From Hyphomicrobiales bacterium (GTDB lineage: Bacteria; Pseudomonadota; Alphaproteobacteria; Rhizobiales; Xanthobacteraceae), in the NCBI GenBank assembly GCA_016185205.1, contig JACPOA010000012.1, forward strand, positions 32,689-96,688: a stretch of 64,000 bases of DNA, written 5' to 3'. The notes beneath the pieces are model-generated. The model worked only from the letters and a program-made list of their open reading frames with translations. It did no database searches and had not been told where the DNA came from. Below are positions 9,226 to 16,728 of the stretch, in pieces; positions within the stretch are counted from its first letter, which is position 1, and each line of letters opens with the position of its first letter. A program made the position numbers and the translations under genes.

Positions 9226-9339
9226 CTAAAGCTGCCCCTGTCCGGTGGCGCGCCGCCGGACCTGGGCGTAGGTGCCGAGCTCGGTGAAGCCGCCGTCGAC
9301 CGGCAGATCGAGCCCGGTCAGGATACCGGCTGTCAGACC
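9226..9339 (-). pseudogene. 3' remnant of a short-chain dehydrogenase (SDR) gene
   Basis: Read on the minus strand, bases 9339-9226 encode GLTAGILTGLDLPVDGGF followed by TELGTYAQVRRRATGQ and a TAG stop at 9228-9226. The xxTGxxLPVDGGF motif is the C-terminal signature of classical SDR oxidoreductases. No upstream part of the gene remains, because the plus-strand gene at 9359 begins right after. The remnant ends 5 bp from the palindromic repeat 9172-9220, so repeat-associated deletion is likely. Confidence 0.7.
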
Positions 9340-9358
9340 TTGTTAAGCACAAGCGCCT

Positions 9359-9634
9359 ATGAGTCTGCCCATGAAAAAAGCCCTGCCGGAAACGATGTTC
9401 AACGAGCACGATCAGCCCCGGCTGACCACGCTGCGCAATTGGGTGCTCGACCATAAGGTCACCGAAATCGAGATGAGCGAGCGGCAGTTCTGGAATTTCG
9501 CCCAGCTGCAGCCGGTCGCCGAGAAGCCGTGGACCACGTTCATGGGCCGCCAGTTGCGCGTGCCGAACATGCCGGAAGAGGCGCAACGGCAGCTTGGGGT
9601 TTTCGACATAAAAAACGGTCCGGGCGCCATTTGA
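9359..9634 (+). CDS. Hypothetical 91-residue protein
   Basis: I do not recognise this protein. It is soluble and acidic-neutral, with EHDQPRLTTLRNWVLDHKVTEIEMSERQFWNFAQLQPV and a C-terminal GVFDIKNGPGAI. No transmembrane segment or known motif is visible. The start could be M1 or M5. Codon use matches the neighbours, so I take it as a real gene. It is convergent with the small zinc-ribbon gene downstream. Confidence 0.6.
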   Translation: MSLPMKKALPETMFNEHDQPRLTTLRNWVLDHKVTEIEMSERQFWNFAQLQPVAEKPWTTFMGRQLRVPNMPEEAQRQLGVFDIKNGPGAI

Positions 9635-9653
9635 GCGCGCCCGCGGCGGCGCC

Positions 9654-9770
9654 TCAGGACTTGTAGCCGGTGCCGCCGCAGCGCTGACATTTCACTTTCT
9701 TGTCGCCCTGTTTGACCAGGCCTTTGCCTTCGCAGTTTTTGCACTTCGGTATTTTCTTGCCGGCCTGCAT
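9654..9770 (-). CDS. 38-residue zinc-ribbon protein with two CxxCxGxG-type motifs
   Basis: A short frame from ATG 9770 to TGA 9654 encodes CKNCEGKGLV and CQRCGGTGY, separated by a KQGDKKVK loop. This is the arrangement of one DnaJ-type zinc-finger module (two CxxCxGxG repeats binding one zinc). A GGGAG ribosome-binding site lies about 6 bases before the ATG. No J domain is present. Its role is unknown; a free-standing zinc knuckle could bind nucleic acid or unfolded protein. Confidence 0.75.
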   Translation of the reverse strand: MQAGKKIPKCKNCEGKGLVKQGDKKVKCQRCGGTGYKS

Positions 9771-9857
9771 GGTCGCTCCCATGATAAAAGCCGGTGCTTA
9801 CGCCCCGGCGACGGCGAATGCTAGGTTCGCGGGCGTGGCATTGCCGCGTCCTCAGCC

Positions 9858-10259
9858 ATGCGAAAGCGACTCATGCTCCTGGTCAAAACCTACCTCGATA
9901 AAAGCGCCATTCATGGGCTCGGCGTCTTTGCCGGCCAATTCATCCGCAAGGGCACGAAAATCTGGCGCTACGTCGAGGGCTTCGACCGCGCCTACTCGCT
10001 TAAAGCTTTTGCCAGGCTGCCGAAACCGGCGCGTGACTACATCAGGTTCCACGGCTATCGGGTGGACGGCGAAATCATTCTGACCGGCGACCACGATTGC
10101 CACATGAATCATTCCGACGATGCCAACACCTATCTGCACAACGGCTACGCCATCGCGCGCCGCGCCATCGCCAAGGGCGCCGAGATCACCAACGATTATC
10201 GCGAATTCGAGCCGGGCTTTTGCGCGGCGTTCCTGCGGAAGAAAGAGCGGCGCCGCTAG
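9858..10259 (+). CDS. SET domain-containing protein
   Basis: This small 133-residue protein has the core of a SET methyltransferase domain: IHGLGVFAGQFIRKGTKIW at the N terminus, the hallmark HMNHSDDANT (NHSxxxN) near residue 84, and GAEITNDYREF (GEEL-DY-type motif). SET domains transfer methyl from S-adenosylmethionine to lysine. The start may be M1 or M6. Its 3' end overlaps the convergent doxX-like gene by 4 bp. The substrate is unknown, but a lysine-rich H1-like protein is encoded less than 1 kb upstream. Confidence 0.85.
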   Translation: MRKRLMLLVKTYLDKSAIHGLGVFAGQFIRKGTKIWRYVEGFDRAYSLKAFARLPKPARDYIRFHGYRVDGEIILTGDHDCHMNHSDDANTYLHNGYAIARRAIAKGAEITNDYREFEPGFCAAFLRKKERRR

Positions 10260-10717
10260 TTGCGCCGGCGCAGCCAGCCGTCGAGGCTGAAGCGTCCGGC
10301 GCCGCAGACGAACAGGAAAAGGAATCCGCCCTGCATCGCCATGTTCTTGTAGAAACTCGAATCCTGCGCGCGCCGCACGGCCACGTCGGTGAAGGTCCAA
10401 TAGCGGTGCGAGCTGAAGGTCGCCACCAGCATGAACACCGTCATCGCCAGCACGACGTAGCGGGTGGCGAGGCCGAGGATCAGCGCGATGCCGCCGAAGA
10501 ATTCCACCGGCACGGCAATATAGGCGAGCCAAGGATACAACCCGCGCACCGGGAAGGTGTTGGCATAGGCGGGAATATCAAAGATTTTGCCGTAGCCGCT
10601 GCGCACGAAGATCCAGCCGAGCAGGATACGACCCACCAGCAAAACGAAATCGGATGTAACGTTGGCGAGCTGATCGGCGCCCGACAGCGCGGGATGCGAA
10701 CTACTCTGCATGCTCAT
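10256..10717 (-). CDS. DoxX-family membrane protein
   Basis: The 153-residue integral membrane protein has four hydrophobic segments and the DoxX family pattern: LLVGRILLGWIFVRSGYGKIFD, VPVEFFGGIALILGLATR, and a C-terminal GGFLFLFVCGAGRFSLDGWLRRR. DoxX-like proteins are small inner-membrane proteins sometimes linked to thiosulfate-quinone oxidoreductase or oxidative stress. The specific role is not shown here. Confidence 0.9.
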   Translation of the reverse strand: MSMQSSSHPALSGADQLANVTSDFVLLVGRILLGWIFVRSGYGKIFDIPAYANTFPVRGLYPWLAYIAVPVEFFGGIALILGLATRYVVLAMTVFMLVATFSSHRYWTFTDVAVRRAQDSSFYKNMAMQGGFLFLFVCGAGRFSLDGWLRRRN

Positions 10718-10923
10718 GAGGTGCCCCGGTTACGGTGGCGCAGCTTGCGTTGCGTCCCCTCGGTAACAACAATGACGACGCCTGTTTATTCCATTGGTTG
10801 CGGCGGTCCAACGCGCCGAAAGCGCACACCGCACTAAATACCGTCCGCTGTGCGCCGGTGGGGATTGCCGCTAGAATCCAGGCCGGCGGGGAACCTGCGG
10901 GGGCGAGCCGAACGGAGAGCAGC

Positions 10924-11292
10924 ATGATCGCGGTGATTTTTGAGGTGTGGCCGGCGCAGGGCCGCAAGGACGACTACCTTGGGATCGCGGCCGCCTTGCG
11001 CGACGATCTCAGCCGGATCGACGGTTTCATTTCGGTCGAACGTTTTCAGAGCATCACCGATCCGAACAAGCTGCTGTCGCTGTCGTTCTGGCGCGATGAA
11101 GAGGCTGTGAAACAATGGCGCAACCAGGCGCACCACCGCGCCAGCCAAGCACAGGGACGCGCCGGGATTTTCGCCGAGTACCGGCTGCGTGTCGCCGCGG
11201 TGCTGCGCGATTACGGCCTGACCGATCGCGCCGCGGCGCCGGATGATTCGAAGGCGGTGCACGATGCGCAACCTCTCCCCGCCTCATCCTGA
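10924..11292 (+). CDS. Antibiotic biosynthesis monooxygenase (ABM) domain protein
   Basis: Starting at ATG 10924 (GGAGAG upstream), the 122-residue product is a ferredoxin-like ABM dimeric alpha/beta-barrel protein. The hallmarks are IAVIFEVWPAQGRKDDYL, DGFISVERFQSITDP, LLSLSFWRDEEAVKQWR and the HHRASQAQGR segment. Such proteins are heme-degrading or quinone-type cofactor-free monooxygenases, or stress proteins of unknown substrate. The stop codon lies in the repeat starting at 11283, so the last residues (PLPASS) are partly repeat-derived. Confidence 0.88.
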   Translation: MIAVIFEVWPAQGRKDDYLGIAAALRDDLSRIDGFISVERFQSITDPNKLLSLSFWRDEEAVKQWRNQAHHRASQAQGRAGIFAEYRLRVAAVLRDYGLTDRAAAPDDSKAVHDAQPLPASS

Positions 11293-11338
11293 GGAGCCCG
11301 CCGAAGCGTTCAGCGAAGGCGGGTGTCTCGAAGGATGT
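11283..11338. repeat. CTCATCCTGAGGAG..CTCGAAGGATG intergenic repeat
   Basis: The motif CTCATCCTGAGGAG, a GCCGAAGCG..CGAAGGC internal hairpin, and CTCGAAGGATG form a repeat type widespread in Hyphomicrobiales genomes (established from memory). It supplies the stop codon of the ABM gene. Confidence 0.6.
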
Positions 11339-11373
11339 GGCGGTTTACGCCTTCGGCTAACCCGCCCTACGCG

Positions 11374-11664
11374 CTACGGCGTATGAAGGTCATCGTCGCG
11401 CGCACTATGGTGGACGTACAGAATCTCGACGCGGTCGGATAACACACGGTAGAATATTTTATACGGATAGCGGATGAACGGGACGCTGCGGATATTCGGC
11501 CGCTGCACGACTTCCTGCGCGCTCTCCGGCCAGGTGCCGATACGAGTCACGATGGTGCGCAGGCGCGTCTCGAACGGGCTGTAAACGCCCGGATAATTTG
11601 CCGAAATGAACTGGAGAATCTCGTCGAGATCGCGCAACGCGTCGTCCGTGTAGACGACCTTCAT
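11374..11664 (-). CDS. Type II toxin, RelE/ParE family
   Basis: This 96-residue protein is a ParE/RelE-fold toxin: MKVVYTDDALRDLDEILQFI, SPFETRLRTIVTRI, RSVPFIRYPYKIFYRVLSDRVEILYVHHSAR. Family members inhibit gyrase or cleave mRNA on ribosomes; which applies is not visible. The start ATG overlaps the antitoxin stop (ATGA, 11661-11664), the normal antitoxin-first arrangement. Confidence 0.92.
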   Translation of the reverse strand: MKVVYTDDALRDLDEILQFISANYPGVYSPFETRLRTIVTRIGTWPESAQEVVQRPNIRSVPFIRYPYKIFYRVLSDRVEILYVHHSARDDDLHTP

Positions 11665-11897
11665 GCCGGCCGGTGTTTGGCAATGACGGCTTCGACCTGA
11701 TCGTCGGTCGCAAAGCGGCCCTCACGCGCGGCTTTCAGGCCGCGGTCGATGCCGGCAAGCTCGGCCGGCGTCGCATGATACTTGCCCTCGCGCAGTTCAT
11801 GGTCGATCTCGAGCGCGAGTTCGGCCAGCATATCCTGCGCATGCTGCGGCCAAGCTTCCACGCGGTGAAGCGCATCCTTGAGGGTCTTCGCGGTCAT
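11661..11897 (-). CDS. Antitoxin partner of the ParE-type toxin
   Basis: From ATG 11897 the product has 78 residues: an N-terminal helical part (TLKDALHRVEAWPQHAQDMLAELALEI) and the conserved tail ATPAELAGIDRGLKAAREGRFATDDQVEAVIAKHR, typical of antitoxins paired with ParE toxins in alphaproteobacteria. An upstream in-frame extension to 11948 lacks support. Autoregulation from the upstream gap, which also holds palindromic repeats, would be expected. Confidence 0.85.
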   Translation of the reverse strand: MTAKTLKDALHRVEAWPQHAQDMLAELALEIDHELREGKYHATPAELAGIDRGLKAAREGRFATDDQVEAVIAKHRPA

Positions 11898-11937
11898 GCT
11901 TTTAATATAACATACGTGCGTCGGCTTGCCATAGCTC

Positions 11938-12027
11938 GTAGCCCGCATGGAGCGAAGCGCAATGCGGGGACGACCGTTCTGCCCGAATCGTGATCCCGGA
12001 TTTCGCTTCGCTCATCCGGGCTACGCT
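11938..12027. repeat. Palindromic repeats of the GTAGCCCGCATGGAGCGAAGCG type
   Basis: Two linked hairpin units are seen: GTAGCCCGCATGGAGCGAAG followed by CGCAATGCGGGG, and CCCGGATTTCGCTTCGCTCATCCGGGCTAC. They fill much of the gap between the antitoxin gene and parB. No gene is visible between 11898 and 12095. Confidence 0.7.
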
Positions 12028-12095
12028 TGCTGTTTCTCCCCATATTATATCGGAGACCTTAAACGTCCGCTCTGGAGCAATATTAGACGCGCGCG

Positions 12096-12965
12096 TCACT
12101 TCCTATCCAACTTCCGCAACACCGCATCGAGCTGATCCAAATCGCGATACTTGATATGCAGCGTGCCGCCGCCGTCGGCGCGATGATCGACCGCCACCTC
12201 GAGCCCAAGCGCATCGGACAGCCGCCGCTCCAGCGCTTTGGTGTCGGCGTCCTTGGCGCGTGAAGTGCCGAGCACGTCGCGCGCCTGGCGCGCGCCGTCC
12301 TGGCGCGCCATGGTTTCGACCTGCCGCACGTTGAGGCCGCGCTTGATGATGTCGTGCGCGATCTCGAGCGCGTTGGGCTGGCCCACGAGTTGCCGCGCGT
12401 GGCCGGCCGAAAGCTGGCCCGACGCGATCAGCGCCTTCACCGGCTCCGACAGCTTCAACAGCCGCAGCATGTTGGCGACATGGCTGCGGCTCTTGCCGAC
12501 GATCTGCGCCACGTCGTCCTGGCTGTGATTGAATTCTTCCATCAGCGCCAGATAGCCGGAGGCCTCCTCGATCGGATTCAAATCGGAGCGCTGCACATTC
12601 TCGATGATGGCGAATTCGAGCGCCTGCGCGTCGGTCGCCTCGATCAGCGCGATCGGCACGTCGTGCAGGCCGGCGCGCTGCGCCGCGCGCCAGCGCCGCT
12701 CGCCGGCGATGATCTCGAAGCGCTCCTCCTTGCCGTGCACCGGGCGCACCACGATCGGCTGGATGATGCCGCGCTCCTTGATCGAGGCGGCGAGTTCGTT
12801 GAGTTCGCTGTCGGTGAAATTGCGCCGCGGGTTGCGCGGATTGGCGGTGAGGTTTTCGATCGGCGCGCGCCGCGGCTTGCGCGCGGCGTCGCCGCCTTGC
12901 GTCTCCTCGCCGACGTCGCCCATCAACGCGGCCAGGCCGCGCCCCAATCGCGAGTGATCCGCCAT
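12096..12965 (-). CDS. parB: Chromosome-partitioning protein ParB
   Basis: ParB binds parS and spreads as a CTP-dependent clamp, directing origin segregation with ParA. From ATG 12965 (GGGAGCGG upstream) the product is 289 residues and starts MADHSRLGRGLAALMGD. It contains NPRNPRRNF, the CTP-binding box GERRWRAAQRAG, ENVQRSDLNPIEEA, an HTH region with IVGKSRSHVANMLRLLKL, and SAGHARQLVG. Two perfect parS sites lie nearby at 14682 and 16674. It is the downstream partner of parA on the same strand. Confidence 0.96.
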   Translation of the reverse strand: MADHSRLGRGLAALMGDVGEETQGGDAARKPRRAPIENLTANPRNPRRNFTDSELNELAASIKERGIIQPIVVRPVHGKEERFEIIAGERRWRAAQRAGLHDVPIALIEATDAQALEFAIIENVQRSDLNPIEEASGYLALMEEFNHSQDDVAQIVGKSRSHVANMLRLLKLSEPVKALIASGQLSAGHARQLVGQPNALEIAHDIIKRGLNVRQVETMARQDGARQARDVLGTSRAKDADTKALERRLSDALGLEVAVDHRADGGGTLHIKYRDLDQLDAVLRKLDRK

Positions 12966-13030
12966 CGCCGCCGCTCCCGAACTTCTCGACACGCCTGCCT
13001 CTTTGTTAATTCCGGTTTGTTTTCTTCTTG

Positions 13031-13137
13031 TCATTGCCGGGCGAAAGGTGCGAAGCGCCGTCTTTACACCCTAAGTCCCGGCAATCCATCGTCTTACGAA
13101 AAAGTTGGATGCGCGGGTCAAGCCCGCGCATGACGGC
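13031..13137. repeat. Inverted intergenic repeat GTCATTGCCGGGCG..GCGCATGACGG
   Basis: It starts GTCATTGCCGGGCGAAAGG, contains GTCCCGGCAATCCA and GGGTCAAGCCCGCGCATGACGG, and lies in the parA-parB gap. A related element is at 20290-20380. No gene is visible in 12966-13146. Confidence 0.6.
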
Positions 13138-13146
13138 TGTGGCTGC

Positions 13147-14079
13147 TCAACTCGCCTTCAATTCCTTCTCGCGCTGGATGATCTCGGTGGCCAGCCGCAG
13201 ATAGGCTTCGCTGCCGACACATTTGAGATCGTAGACCAGCACCGGCTTGCCGTAGGACGGCGCTTCCGAGATGCGCACGTTGCGCGGAATCACCGTGTCG
13301 TAGACCTTGCGGCCCATGAACTGGCGCACGTCGGCCACCACCTGGTTGGCGAGATTGTTGCGCGAGTCGTACATCGTCAACACGATGCCGTGGATGGTGA
13401 GGTTCGGATTGAGCGTCTTCTTGACCTCGTCGACCGTCTTCAACAGTTGCGACAAACCTTCGAGCGCGAAGAATTCGCATTGCAGCGGCACCAGGATCGA
13501 ATCGGCCGCCGCCATGGCGTTGACCGTGATCAGATTGAGCGAGGGCGGGCAGTCGACCAGCACGTAAGTGAAATCGTAACTGCGCGGACCGCTGTTGATG
13601 TTGGCGAGCGCCGTGCGCAACCGATAAGCGCGGTCGCGTGCCTGGCCGATCTCGAGCTCGAGGCCGGAGAGGTCCATGGTCGAGGGCGCGATATAGAGCT
13701 GCGGCACCGCCGTCGGCACCACCGCCTCGCGCATCGGCGCCACGCCGGTGAGCACGTCATAGGTCGAAGTGCGGCGCGATTTGCGTTCGATGCCGAGCCC
13801 GGTCGAGGCGTTGCCTTGCGGATCGAGGTCGACGATCAGCACGTGCTCGCCGATGGCCGCTAAGGCAGTGCCGAGATTGATGGCGGTCGTGGTCTTGCCG
13901 ACGCCGCCCTTCTGGTTGGCGATCGCCAGCACGCGCGGACGTTGGCCGTCGGGCCGCGCCGTCGTCTTGCCGAACGGGACGACCTGCGGGGGGTGGTCGG
14001 TGGGAATATCGGTCATGAGAACAGCATCCAATCGGTTGCTCGGCGGCCCGGCGGGGGTGCTCGCGGGCGAGCAAGTCAT
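13147..14079 (-). CDS. parA: Chromosome-partitioning ATPase ParA
   Basis: ParA is the Walker-type ATPase whose nucleoid gradient pulls ParB-parS. The deviant Walker A KGGVGKTTT is at 57-65 in the long form; VDLDPQGNASTGLG and DYVLVDCPPSLN-type (YVLVDCPPSLNLITV) motifs follow. I used the ATG at 14079, which overlaps the rsmG stop (ATGA), giving 310 residues. The ATG at 14016 (289 residues) is an equally reasonable start, since most relatives have a short N terminus. Order rsmG-parA-parB is standard. Confidence 0.95.
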   Translation of the reverse strand: MTCSPASTPAGPPSNRLDAVLMTDIPTDHPPQVVPFGKTTARPDGQRPRVLAIANQKGGVGKTTTAINLGTALAAIGEHVLIVDLDPQGNASTGLGIERKSRRTSTYDVLTGVAPMREAVVPTAVPQLYIAPSTMDLSGLELEIGQARDRAYRLRTALANINSGPRSYDFTYVLVDCPPSLNLITVNAMAAADSILVPLQCEFFALEGLSQLLKTVDEVKKTLNPNLTIHGIVLTMYDSRNNLANQVVADVRQFMGRKVYDTVIPRNVRISEAPSYGKPVLVYDLKCVGSEAYLRLATEIIQREKELKAS

Positions 14080-14762
14080 GCTCGGCGGCGAGCTTTGGCC
14101 CTTCTAAGAGGCATAAGAGCGCGAATGACGACGATACAGCCCTGTGGGCTGGTCTTGCTGGGTACTTTCGAGGCCTCGATAGTCCAATATTTAGCGGCTT
14201 CGGTCAATTCAGCCTCTACATCTTGTCCCTTGGGGAATACGGCGACCGCGCCGCGCGCAATCAAAGGAAACGCCTGATCGCACAGTGTTTTCAACGGGGA
14301 TAAGGCCCTGGCGGTCACCACCTCCACCTTATCCCCGCAACTGTCCCCAAAATTCTCCGCCCGGATATGGTGGACCAGCGCCGGCACGCCGGTGACTTGC
14401 ACCGCCTCGCGCAGGAAGTTCACTTTTTTCCCAACGCTTTCAACCAGATGCACCATGGCGCCGGGTTGGTCGGCGAGCGCGCAGGCGATCGGAAGGCCGG
14501 GAAATCCGGCGCCCGAACCGAAGTCGGCCCAGATTTTTGCGCCGGCCGGCGCGCAGTCCAAAAGCTGCAGCGAATCGGCGACGTGCCGCGTCCAAATTGT
14601 CGGAATCGTCGAGGGGCCGATCAGATTCTGCCGCTGCTGTCGGAGCAGCAGCAGATCGACGAACAGCTCCAGGCGCCGCAATGTTTCACGTGAAACAGGC
14701 GTCAGCGCGAGCGCACGCGCTTTGTCGGCGGGATCGACGGCGCCCTGCCCGCGCGTGTTCAC
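14076..14762 (-). CDS. rsmG: 16S rRNA (guanine(527)-N7)-methyltransferase RsmG
   Basis: RsmG (GidB) methylates G527 of 16S rRNA. The 228-residue product starts with GTG at 14762, overlapping the mnmG stop (GTGA). The hallmarks are [22 protein letters not shown], the SAM motif [33 protein letters not shown] and [10 protein letters not shown] perfect parS site lies inside the coding sequence, read as PVSRETLRR. Confidence 0.96.
   Translation of the reverse strand: MNTRGQGAVDPADKARALALTPVSRETLRRLELFVDLLLLRQQRQNLIGPSTIPTIWTRHVADSLQLLDCAPAGAKIWADFGSGAGFPGLPIACALADQPGAMVHLVESVGKKVNFLREAVQVTGVPALVHHIRAENFGDSCGDKVEVVTARALSPLKTLCDQAFPLIARGAVAVFPKGQDVEAELTEAAKYWTIEASKVPSKTSPQGCIVVIRALMPLRRAKARRRA
14682..14697. 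promoter_or_regulatory. parS centromere site 1 (inside rsmG)
   Basis: TGTTTCACGTGAAACA is a perfect 16-bp palindrome identical to the bacterial parS consensus bound by ParB. It lies in the 5' part of rsmG, in frame as VSRE. Confidence 0.95.
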
Positions 14763-16618
14763 GCGCGTTTGCGCCCGCGCCGCACATGCGCGACCAGCAA
14801 GGTCAGCGCCGCCGGCGTCATGCCGTCGATCTTGCTGGCGTGACCGATGGTGCGCGGCCGATGCGTCTGCAATTTTTGTTTGGCTTCGTTCGACAGACCC
14901 GGCAGCGCGGCGTAATCGAAATCGTCCGGCAGCGCGAAACTTTCATCGCGCCGATAGGCCGCGACATCGGCCGCCTGGCGCGACAGATAGACATGGTATT
15001 TCGCATCGATCTCGATCTGCTCGGCGATTTTCGGCGCAAGCTCGCCGAAGCGCGGCCAGATCTTCGCGAGATCCGTCATCGCAATGTTCGGATACGACAA
15101 CATCTCAAACGCCGTGCGCCGCTGACCATCTTTGTTCAGCGTGACGCCGTGGCGCTCGGCTTCTTTCGGCGTGAGCGAAACCGAATCCGCAAACTCGCGC
15201 GCGGCTTTCAGCGCCGATGATTTTTTGCCGTACACGCGCGCACGCTCGCTGCCGACGCAGCCGATCGCGATGCCCTTGTCGGTCAGACGCTGATCGGCAT
15301 TGTCGGCGCGCAGCTTCAGCCGATACTCCGCGCGCGACGTGAACATGCGGTACGGCTCGGCAACGCCGCGCGTCACCAGGTCGTCGATCATCACGCCGAG
15401 ATAGGCTTCGGCGCGATCGAAGGTGATTTCTTTTCCATCGCCCGCAAGTGACGCCGCGTTGAGACCTGCAAGAAGTCCCTGTGCCGCAGCCTCTTCGTAG
15501 CCTGTGGTGCCGTTGATCTGGCCGGCTAAAAACAATCCGCGCAGACGTTTTGTTTCGAGTGTCGGATTCAATTCGCGCGGATCGACGTAATCATATTCGA
15601 TGGCGTAACCGGGCCGAATGAATTTCGCTTTCTGCAAACCTGGAATCGTCGCGACCAGCGCGTGCTGAACATCTTCCGGCAGCGAAGTTGAAATTCCATT
15701 CGGATAGACGGTCGGATCGTCGAGACCTTCCGGCTCCAGAAATATCTGATGTCCGTCGCGTTCGCCGAACTTGACGATCTTGTCTTCGATCGACGGACAA
15801 TAGCGCGGGCCCGTGCTCGCGATTTGTCCGGAATACATCGGCGAGCGATGCACGTTGGCGCGGATGATCGCATGCGTGGCAGCAACCGTGCGCGTGATGC
15901 CGCACTGGATTTGCGGCGTCGTGATGCGTGTCGTGAGCATCGAGAACGGCTCCGGCACATCGTCGCCGGGCTGCATCTCAAGCGCCGACCAATCGATCGT
16001 GCGGCCATCGAGCCGCGGCGGCGTTCCCGTTTTCAAACGGCCGAGCGTGAAGCCGAACGTTTCCAACGTTCGCGACAGTCCCGTCGATGGCGCTTCGCCG
16101 ACGCGGCCGGCGGGAATTTGTTTTTCGCCGATATGGATAAGGCCGCGTAAAAACGTGCCGGTCGTGAGCACCACGGCGCCGCAGGAAATCTCGCGCCCGT
16201 CGGCGAATTTCACCCCGCGGACGCGGCCGTTTTCGACGACCAGGTCGTCTGCCTCGCCCGCGATCACTTCGAGATGGGGCGTGGCGCGGATCGCCGCTTG
16301 CATCGCCGCCGCATAGAGCTTGCGATCGGCCTGCGCGCGCGGACCGCGCACGGCCGGGCCTTTGCGGCGGTTCAAAACGCGGAATTGGATGCCGCCCTGG
16401 TCGGCGACCCGGCCCATCAGGCCGTCCAAAGCGTCGATTTCGCGCACCAGATGGCCCTTGCCGAGGCCGCCGATGGCCGGATTGCACGACATGGCGCCAA
16501 CGGTGGGGAATCGATGCGTCACCAGCGCCGTTTTGGCGCCGGCACGGGCGGCGGCGGCGGCGGCCTCACAGCCGGCATGGCCGCCGCCAATCACGACAAC
16601 GTCGAATTGCGTGCGCAT
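14759..16618 (-). CDS. mnmG: tRNA uridine-5-carboxymethylaminomethyl modification enzyme MnmG
   Basis: MnmG (GidA) with MnmE installs cmnm5 at the wobble uridine of tRNAs, using FAD. From ATG 16618 the product is 619 residues, the usual length, starting [20 protein letters not shown] (FAD-binding GxGxxG). Other hallmarks are [46 protein letters not shown] and [21 protein letters not shown]. The C-terminal MnmE-binding helices are present. A longer frame upstream runs through a parS site and is not coding. Confidence 0.97.
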   Translation of the reverse strand: MRTQFDVVVIGGGHAGCEAAAAAARAGAKTALVTHRFPTVGAMSCNPAIGGLGKGHLVREIDALDGLMGRVADQGGIQFRVLNRRKGPAVRGPRAQADRKLYAAAMQAAIRATPHLEVIAGEADDLVVENGRVRGVKFADGREISCGAVVLTTGTFLRGLIHIGEKQIPAGRVGEAPSTGLSRTLETFGFTLGRLKTGTPPRLDGRTIDWSALEMQPGDDVPEPFSMLTTRITTPQIQCGITRTVAATHAIIRANVHRSPMYSGQIASTGPRYCPSIEDKIVKFGERDGHQIFLEPEGLDDPTVYPNGISTSLPEDVQHALVATIPGLQKAKFIRPGYAIEYDYVDPRELNPTLETKRLRGLFLAGQINGTTGYEEAAAQGLLAGLNAASLAGDGKEITFDRAEAYLGVMIDDLVTRGVAEPYRMFTSRAEYRLKLRADNADQRLTDKGIAIGCVGSERARVYGKKSSALKAAREFADSVSLTPKEAERHGVTLNKDGQRRTAFEMLSYPNIAMTDLAKIWPRFGELAPKIAEQIEIDAKYHVYLSRQAADVAAYRRDESFALPDDFDYAALPGLSNEAKQKLQTHRPRTIGHASKIDGMTPAALTLLVAHVRRGRKRA

Positions 16619-16673
16619 GGCGGCGTTGTAGCGGAGGCGCGGGAAGGGGTCAAAAAATCGCGGTTTCCAGGAA

Positions 16674-16689
16674 TGTTTCACGTGAAACA
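16674..16689. promoter_or_regulatory. parS centromere site 2 (mnmE-mnmG gap)
   Basis: A second perfect TGTTTCACGTGAAACA lies in the 110-bp gap between the mnmE stop and the mnmG start, 1,992 bp from the first site. Two identical sites beside parAB indicate the chromosomal centromere. Confidence 0.96.
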
Positions 16690-16728
16690 TGACCGAAAAC
16701 GGTGAAAGGATACCGTATAGGTTCAGGC

